Assembly: GCA_002917075.1 (NCBI GenBank)
Contig: NTMA01000122.1
Span: forward strand, 1 to 64,000
DNA length: 64,000 nt
Direction: 5' to 3'
Origin: Hawksworthiomyces lignivorus
Taxonomy: Eukaryota; Ascomycota; Sordariomycetes; Ophiostomatales; Ophiostomataceae
Part shown: positions 57,801 through 64,000 of the stretch, one piece after another
How the letters are laid out: each line of letters starts with the position of its first letter
Numbering within the stretch: the stretch's first letter is position 1
Notes under the pieces: generated by a model
Told to the model about the DNA's origin: nothing
The model's input: only the letters and a program-made list of their open reading frames with translations
Database searches by the model: none
Translations under genes and position numbers: made by a program

Positions 57801-60800
57801 GACAGCAGTATTGTTGCCCAATCCGTTCGCAACGCCACTGCTATTGTTCTCTTCAATTGGTCTACCTTCCACGCGTTTGAACTCCCACTGCCAGATCAGC
57901 CACATGAGGTTCAGAGCAAGACGTTTGCTTTCGCTCGAGGCATTCCCTGGGTTTGCAATTCTCCGCAGTGACATAATAATCAGCATTGCAAACTTATCGC
58001 GGGACTCGTAGAATAGATCCGGATGTCGGACAAGGAACTGAAAAATGCTGCTCGTCTGCTGCGCGTTGTGGCTCTCTTCAGCCAAGATCCGCCTCGGTGC
58101 CACGGCCCAGGCTGCATTGCGATCGTTAGATTTAAAACGCTTAGGAAGAACCGGCGCGATCAGCTCCAAAGCCTGGTTGACAAGTGCACGTCCTTCACTC
58201 TGATTGGCCTTAAGCAACGAATAATAGACCTGAGAGACGATCTTGACAGGGGTATCGTAGTGGGCGATAAAGTAACCAAGAACAACGTAGGCAGCATGCT
58301 TGTTCATTGCATCGTCATTGCGGATGTATGTCCATCCGAATTTGATAATGTCCTTCCTCACTTCTTGGAGTATGGCGTAATGATACTTGACTAACATAGC
58401 AGTGAGTTGCATGACCTCCATACGTGTGTAATCAACACCGCCCGAGAGGGACGTGTCGTCCTGGGAATCGACCATATTTGCTTTCCAAATCTTAGAGCTA
58501 ATCGACTCGATGATTTGTCTGTCGCCAAGCAGAGGTGAGCCTTTCTCTTTGTCTTTCTCGCCGAGTTTGTCCCAATTGCGCATGATATCTGTGGCCACCA
58601 TTGGATTGACCACATAGTGAAGCAAAAAGGACTTGGTTCTGTGGGTGGCAGTCTTCCCAGCATATACATCAAGGCAGCGCAACACGAGCGTCCGGCAAAA
58701 GTCGACCGATTGGTTGGAGACAATGTTTTTGTAGATGTGTGCAAAAAAATCTGGAGTCGATCGGAGTTCCTCCGATGTCACGCACTCAACCAGGCTCAGA
58801 AGCATATCTGTGTCACTCACATGCGTCTCTAGATATTTGGTCAGGATGAACGTCAGCTGTTCCGCTGCCTGGTTGCCAGCCAGCCGAATTGCAGGGGGAT
58901 ATTCGTTCGCCTTGAGACGACTTTCCAACGTTTTCGCAACAGACTTTAGCCATGCCAAATGCTCTTTCTTCTCCATCCACGGCACTGCACTGGCCTGTCC
59001 TAAGCACAGGGAGTAGAGAATGTGGACTGTGTTGATGACAGTCACGAACTGTGTATCTTTTTGCTCGGAAACGATCGTGTTACAGCTCTTGATGAGGTCA
59101 TCGACATGCGCGTTGCAGTAGTCGCGAATGGCCTGGCTGCTCGGGTCCTGGAGCGCCTGTGCCAAAAAGCGGCCGTAGCGCAGCTCTCCTATGCGGTTGA
59201 TGAGCATCATGCAGCAATCTTCGGCATACCGGTTCAGGTAATGATACACATGCTTGCGGAGGGGACTGTGGTGTGTACGCCGTAACTTCTCTTCTAGGTC
59301 CAAGGCAGCGTCGACGACACGTTCTCTGTACTGGCGGGCTGCATCTGGCAGCAAGGGGAAAACACCGAAGACTCCCACAATAATTTTCATGAGCGGGCTC
59401 TGCTCGAACAGCATAAACGATACTTGCTGAATGGCAGCGGGATCGGCTAGCTTACTAACATGATCCAATAGGCGTCCACCAATCTCGACCTTGAAGTAGT
59501 TTGTCAAGAGGCGCAAGAGCAGCGCGAGATTGTCAAGGTTGTCCGAAGTCAAACGCTTGTAATCTTGGAGACTGGCGAGGACTGGACGAAGGCCTGACTG
59601 AAGCAGATCTTTAGGCAGCTTGTTGGTATACATCAAGATGCGCTTTAGAGCCTCATTGGCTGCTTCCACGGTCCGCTCCGACTCAACATAGAGGCAGTTG
59701 AAGAAAATGGAAACAATCTTGGAGCGAGCGCTATTGCCCTTGTTCTTCTGGAAGTCATCAAAACTCATGGCCGTGCTGAGGATCCGGATACAAGCAACCC
59801 GTAGGTCGACGATGAAATTATGGGTGCGGAACTCTGCCGATTTGCCGGCCAGCGACGTATCGCTCGCATCCGCCAGGGCCATGGTCTCCATCAAGAGACG
59901 GTCTGCGTTGTCATCAATGGGGACTAAATCTGGCTTCAGATTCATGAAGTAGTTTAGAGCGTCGATGCTGCCTATCTGGACGGCAAACGGCAATGCGCGC
60001 AGCGGCTTCTGAAACAGAGGCATCAGAAGGCGGTCTTTGTGTGGCTCGATGATCTCCCAAACCTGAGCATCAACTGCCTTTGCAATCTGCTCCAACGATC
60101 TCTTCGCAGTGTTGCGCACATGCTTGTTCATGTGTGCGAGCTCACTAGCAAGCAACACGCAGGTCTGCATAAGACGCCGCGGGCCACTTTGCTTGGGCTT
60201 GTCGCCGTCGCCTTGTTGAGGCTGTGGAGTCTGGGTATCCCTCTTGTCGGCTTGGTTGTGTTCCTTGTCTGGAAGCGCGTCCTCTTTCTTTAAACCTTTA
60301 GTGACGCGCTTCAGCAATGCTTCCAGCGTCGTCTGCGCCAGAGATCTTGTCGTGTCCGGTAGATCAGGCGGTATGTCCTTGATTACGAACAACAGCGCAC
60401 GGATGAACTCCATTTGCATGTTGCCGACCCAAGCATCACCAAGATCGACATCTGTAAGGAGGGTGTGGATGCCCAGGCAAGCGCCTGTCTTCAAGTACCA
60501 CTCCTCCACGTAACATCCGTGCGTGAACGTCGCGGCTAGGTGCTGGAAGAATTCTAGGACGTGGACATGGCTTTCGGAACCAAACACAGCAGCTGCCGTG
60601 TCAAACATGACCCGTATGGCCCGCTGTGCAGCTTCACGGACTTCAGGCTCCATAGATGCGAGCGATTCTAAGATGGCATCGGCCAACAGATGCGAGTCCA
60701 CAACTAAGGGGCCCTCACCTGTCGTGGCGTTGAATGTGGTATTCGCCTTCTTCACACTGATTAGCGTGCGGCCGACGTCCAGAACCGTAAAATGGCGACA

Positions 60801-63800
60801 GATGTTCATTAGGAACGTATCTGCGTCTTCGCGGAGGTCTGGGATCGATTCCGCGAATAAAAGCGCCTTGATTAATCGTGTAAGCATCTCCTCTTGTTCG
60901 CGCTTCTTTGCAACGGAGCGATCACGATGGTTTTCTTCGAAGACGGCAAGATCTGCGTCAAAGTTATGGGCCAAAAGATCCTGCGCCTGCAGCCGCACCA
61001 ACCGAGGAAGGTCCTCGGGCAGGTTATCATAACCAATTCGGATCTTAATCTGAGCTTTGACCATCTGGAGCGCCTGTTTTTTGTAGAACGCATCAGATTG
61101 CTTAGGAATGGGGCCCTTCGCAGGCTTGCCTGGCACCTCCATGATCTTCTGCAAGGCCAGTTCGAGACCAAGGTCCGCACTAAACGGACGGTCTTTCTTG
61201 GTGCCCACAAGCCGAACGTCGAAACTCGGCGAATCGTCAACGTACTGTTTGAACGTCAAGGGCAGATGGTCAGTCATGTGCTTCCGGTTGCGGCCACCAA
61301 GTTTGCCCAAAATGCGCATGGCGGTGTGGGCATGGAAGTGGCTATATGGGTGCGGCCTCAGCTGGTTGTACAAGGCCGGCATAAGCTCATCTAGAACAGG
61401 GGCCATCAAAGGATCGAGGTATTCGGCTGTCAGGTTGTCGACGCAGAGCTCCAAGGTGCGGAGTCCCTGTCCAACCATATCGGAGCCTGCACGCAATGCA
61501 GCAACGAGTGGGCGCATCAAGAAGTTTAGGTGAGGCAGAAGATTGCTCAACCGCGCCGGTACTGTGAGACACAGTTCGACGTACAGATCTCGCTCTACGG
61601 GTTTGCGCGCAGCCAAAAGCAGGTTGTTGAGGACATCTAAAAGCATCTCCAAAAGCGGCAGGATTTGCTTATAAAGATGCTCAAATTTTCCGCCGCCAAT
61701 GCTCCGGAAAAGGGATCGGAGCAGAAGAAAATAGTTCATCGGTTCTGCTGCCCGGGTTGATAGCTCAACCGACTTGCTGATAATGTCTACCACGTAGGGC
61801 AGAAGGATCTGCTCATTCTGGGCCGCAAACAAAGTGACGGCCATGAATGCTAGCTTAAACATGCGCAGCAGCACTGAAGCTTCTTTCAGATCTGCCAAGC
61901 CGACATCTTCTATACGCTCCATGAGGAAGCGTAGCAGCATGCCGCAGAACGTAGGCGACGTGACCTCACTAGCAAGGAAAAATTGGGGGATATGCAAGAG
62001 GGCCGTGTGTTCCAAGGTCATCTCGAACAGATGAGGTACCTCCTGCTCGAACATCTCGTTGAAAGTAGCAGGGTCGATAACGTGGAACACGGTCGCAAAC
62101 ATTTCGAGCAGATCCTTTTCCTCCTTGCTGCTGGAAGTCATGTAAAAGTTGGCCATGTACTCCACGGTCGATGCATAGTGCGTCTCGACAGCCGCCTTTT
62201 CGACGCTCTCGTAGTACCGGAAAACGCGGGCACCTTCGCGGAAGAGCTTGACGATCACCTTGACCTCCTCGGCGTTGAAGCCACTAGCCACATCGGACCA
62301 TCCTGGGGGCACAATAGCGGGATCGATCGGCGGGGCCTGGGCGCAGGCCCGCAGCTGGAAAACAGTGTTGCGAAGACCTTGCATGAGGATCTTGAACAGA
62401 AACTTGTTGTCCACAACAGGGTCATGCCCGCGCTCGCGAGGATTTGTGAGCTTGATGGGCATGGCTGACGTGAAAATATCAATTTCATCCCATTCTGGTC
62501 GTGTGTCCATGTCTGGCAGATAGGTCTCAGAGAAAGCGGCCGTTCCTAGGGCGGTGGGGGTTGTTGCTGCCTTCTGCTGCTGCTCTTGTTGCTGCTTTCT
62601 GAACTCGGCCGACAGTTTTACGGCGTTGTCGTACTGGCGGTTCATCGACGCAAATTTGTCGGCAATGGCATTGAGGATGGTCATCAGTTGGTACCGTGCA
62701 TCTACCTTGTCCTCCATTTTGGCGATACATTCGGCCATATTGAGCAACAACTTCGCACTCATGGTCTGGAAGCTCGTCCCGGGAAAATCATCCAGGAGGT
62801 TCTTCGTGTAGATAGCCACGGTCTTGCGAATGATTGGCGGCTTCAAATGGTCACGCACGTGGTGAATGAGATCGGCCAGCATGCTGTATGCGAGCGGTCG
62901 CATCGTCTCATGGACGGTCAGACCATCGCCCATGAGTGTCCGCTCGTCGAGGAGCTGCTCAATGACGCTGACAAAAATCCGGCGATAATTAAAGTTAATA
63001 ATATGTCGGATCGCGACAATCAACTCCTTGCGGGCAGCAGCTTTTTCCCGGGGACAGTCGCGAAGCAGGCGAACGATCGTACTCGGGAGAGAGGGCAAGA
63101 AGTCGGACATCTGCTGTGCGTACTGCCTAAGCGCGTAAGCAAGAAAGCTCATCATCTTGACCTGCAAGGTGATGAAATCGCCGTAGCTTGTTTTATTCTT
63201 AATGTTGGGACTCATGCCAAAGAAATAGGTTCCCTTTTCGGCAGCCTCGTCGTGGGCCTGGTCTTGCGCCTTCGGATGTGCAATCAGCACGGTCTTGATG
63301 AGCGGTATGAATGTCCGGATGGTCTGCGGAATGGTAGAGCGGTACATCTGAAAAATGGACACGACGATGATTGGGCATTCGGAAATGACTTTGAAAGATT
63401 GCATGCCTTTCAGCAGCGGGCGGTCGACCTCGAGCGATCCGGAAACAGGAGAACCCGGAGCGGCGGGGGGCTGAGCCGGGAACGATACTTGAGAGCTGCC
63501 CGGCGTTGAGGGTGCTGCGCCGACACCACCGGCAGCCGCGGCGGATGAACCGCTGCCGTCGAGGGGCTCATTGTCCAATTGCTCTTTGACAATGCGCTCG
63601 GTCTGGTCGAATAGTTCTTGGATGAGGAGGAGAAACTCCTGCGCCTTGGCACCGCAAACCTTGTGCTGGTGTCGTAAAATATCACCGGCAGTTTTGATAC
63701 ACAGACAAGCATTGTCTTCGTTGTCTGTTCGAATAAGCTTTGAAAGTAGCTCAATGGTCTCTTCGGCGTAGGGCTCGAATGGCTCAGGGGGGGAAGGGAT

Positions 63801-64000
63801 GGAGGGAAATCGGTGGATAATTTCAAGCATGCAGTTTCGTAATTTCTACAACCGTCAGCTAGAAGACAAGTAGAAAAGGCGACATTAATGGCATTTCCAT
63901 ACCTGCTCATTTGATGCGCTCTGGAAGCTTGGAGGACCGCTGAGATTGCTGAAGATTACCGGCATAACCTTCTTCAGGAACTGTGGGTATATAGCTCCGG
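51831..64000 (-). CDS. TRA1: TRA1, SAGA/NuA4 pseudokinase scaffold, 5' end outside the window
   Basis: Predicted exons are 63903 to beyond 64000, 52587-63845 and 51831-52520. The 57-bp intron (63846-63902) joins FQSASNEQ to KLRNCMLEI. The last intron (52521-52586) is 66 bp, in frame and without a stop. About 4,000 residues are in the window; only a short N-terminal part is missing. Long HEAT-type helical repeats fill 57-64 kb and a FAT domain lies at about 54-57 kb. A roughly 200-residue Ala/Ser/Thr/Pro/Gln-rich insert (53.5-54.1 kb) precedes a PI3-kinase-like domain lacking the usual catalytic motifs. A FATC end closes at [10 protein letters not shown]. Tra1 (human TRRAP) is the activator-binding scaffold of the nuclear histone acetyltransferases SAGA and NuA4, and it is a pseudokinase. 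Terminal residues after WMAF differ from what I would expect (an extra Leu), which may be lineage-specific. Confidence 0.95.
52521..52586 (-). other. in-frame stopless intron in TRA1
   Basis: The 66-nt segment has a perfect GTAAGT donor, a CTAAC branch site and an ACAG acceptor, but it is a multiple of three and contains no stop, so the reading frame passes through it. Removal joins LSDSKA to KPGDQQSTA, as in the conserved protein. Retention would add 22 residues. Confidence 0.8.

Overview
The window is nuclear DNA of a filamentous ascomycete. Sordariomycetes is likely and Hypocreales is a guess. The evidence is short introns (57-153 bp, mostly GTRNGT donors, CTRAC branch sites and YAG acceptors), GC-rich coding sequence in AT-richer spacers, pyrimidine-rich leaders, a Neurospora-type metallothionein, a dispersed 5S rRNA gene with its own TATA box, and proteins such as a Zn2Cys6 regulator and a TDA3-like oxidase. 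I see no bacterial, viral, CRISPR or intact transposon signal.

Layout, left to right. 0-9 kb holds a two-exon metallothionein micro-gene (848-1010, +), a hypothetical protein (1723-2631, -), an Arg/Asp/Glu-rich protein of unknown function (3235-5601, -), an APH-family kinase-like protein (7577-8812, +) and, 71 bp after its stop codon, a 5S rRNA gene (8884-9003, +). 10.8-11.9 kb holds a three-exon MARVEL-domain membrane protein. 12.5-23 kb holds a three-exon Gfo/Idh/MocA oxidoreductase (-), a divergently oriented DHDPS-family aldolase (+) and a two-exon Zn2Cys6 transcription factor (-). These three could form a small sugar or sugar-acid catabolic neighbourhood, but that is inference. 23-39.2 kb has no recognisable gene, which is unusually long for such a genome. 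It lies directly upstream of the transcription factor and includes two uORFs and a G-quadruplex-type cluster near its start.

39.2-64 kb is a dense housekeeping block: a glutathione-peroxidase-like thiol peroxidase (-), a TDA3-like FAD oxidoreductase (+), NOP16 (+), the APC/C subunit CDC16/APC6 (+), acetoacetyl-CoA synthetase (-), and a nearly complete TRA1 (-), the SAGA/NuA4 pseudokinase scaffold. The 5' end of TRA1 runs off the right edge.

Gene models were built by eye from open frames, splice signals and remembered family sequences. Exon boundaries are predictions. No similarity search or RNA data was available.
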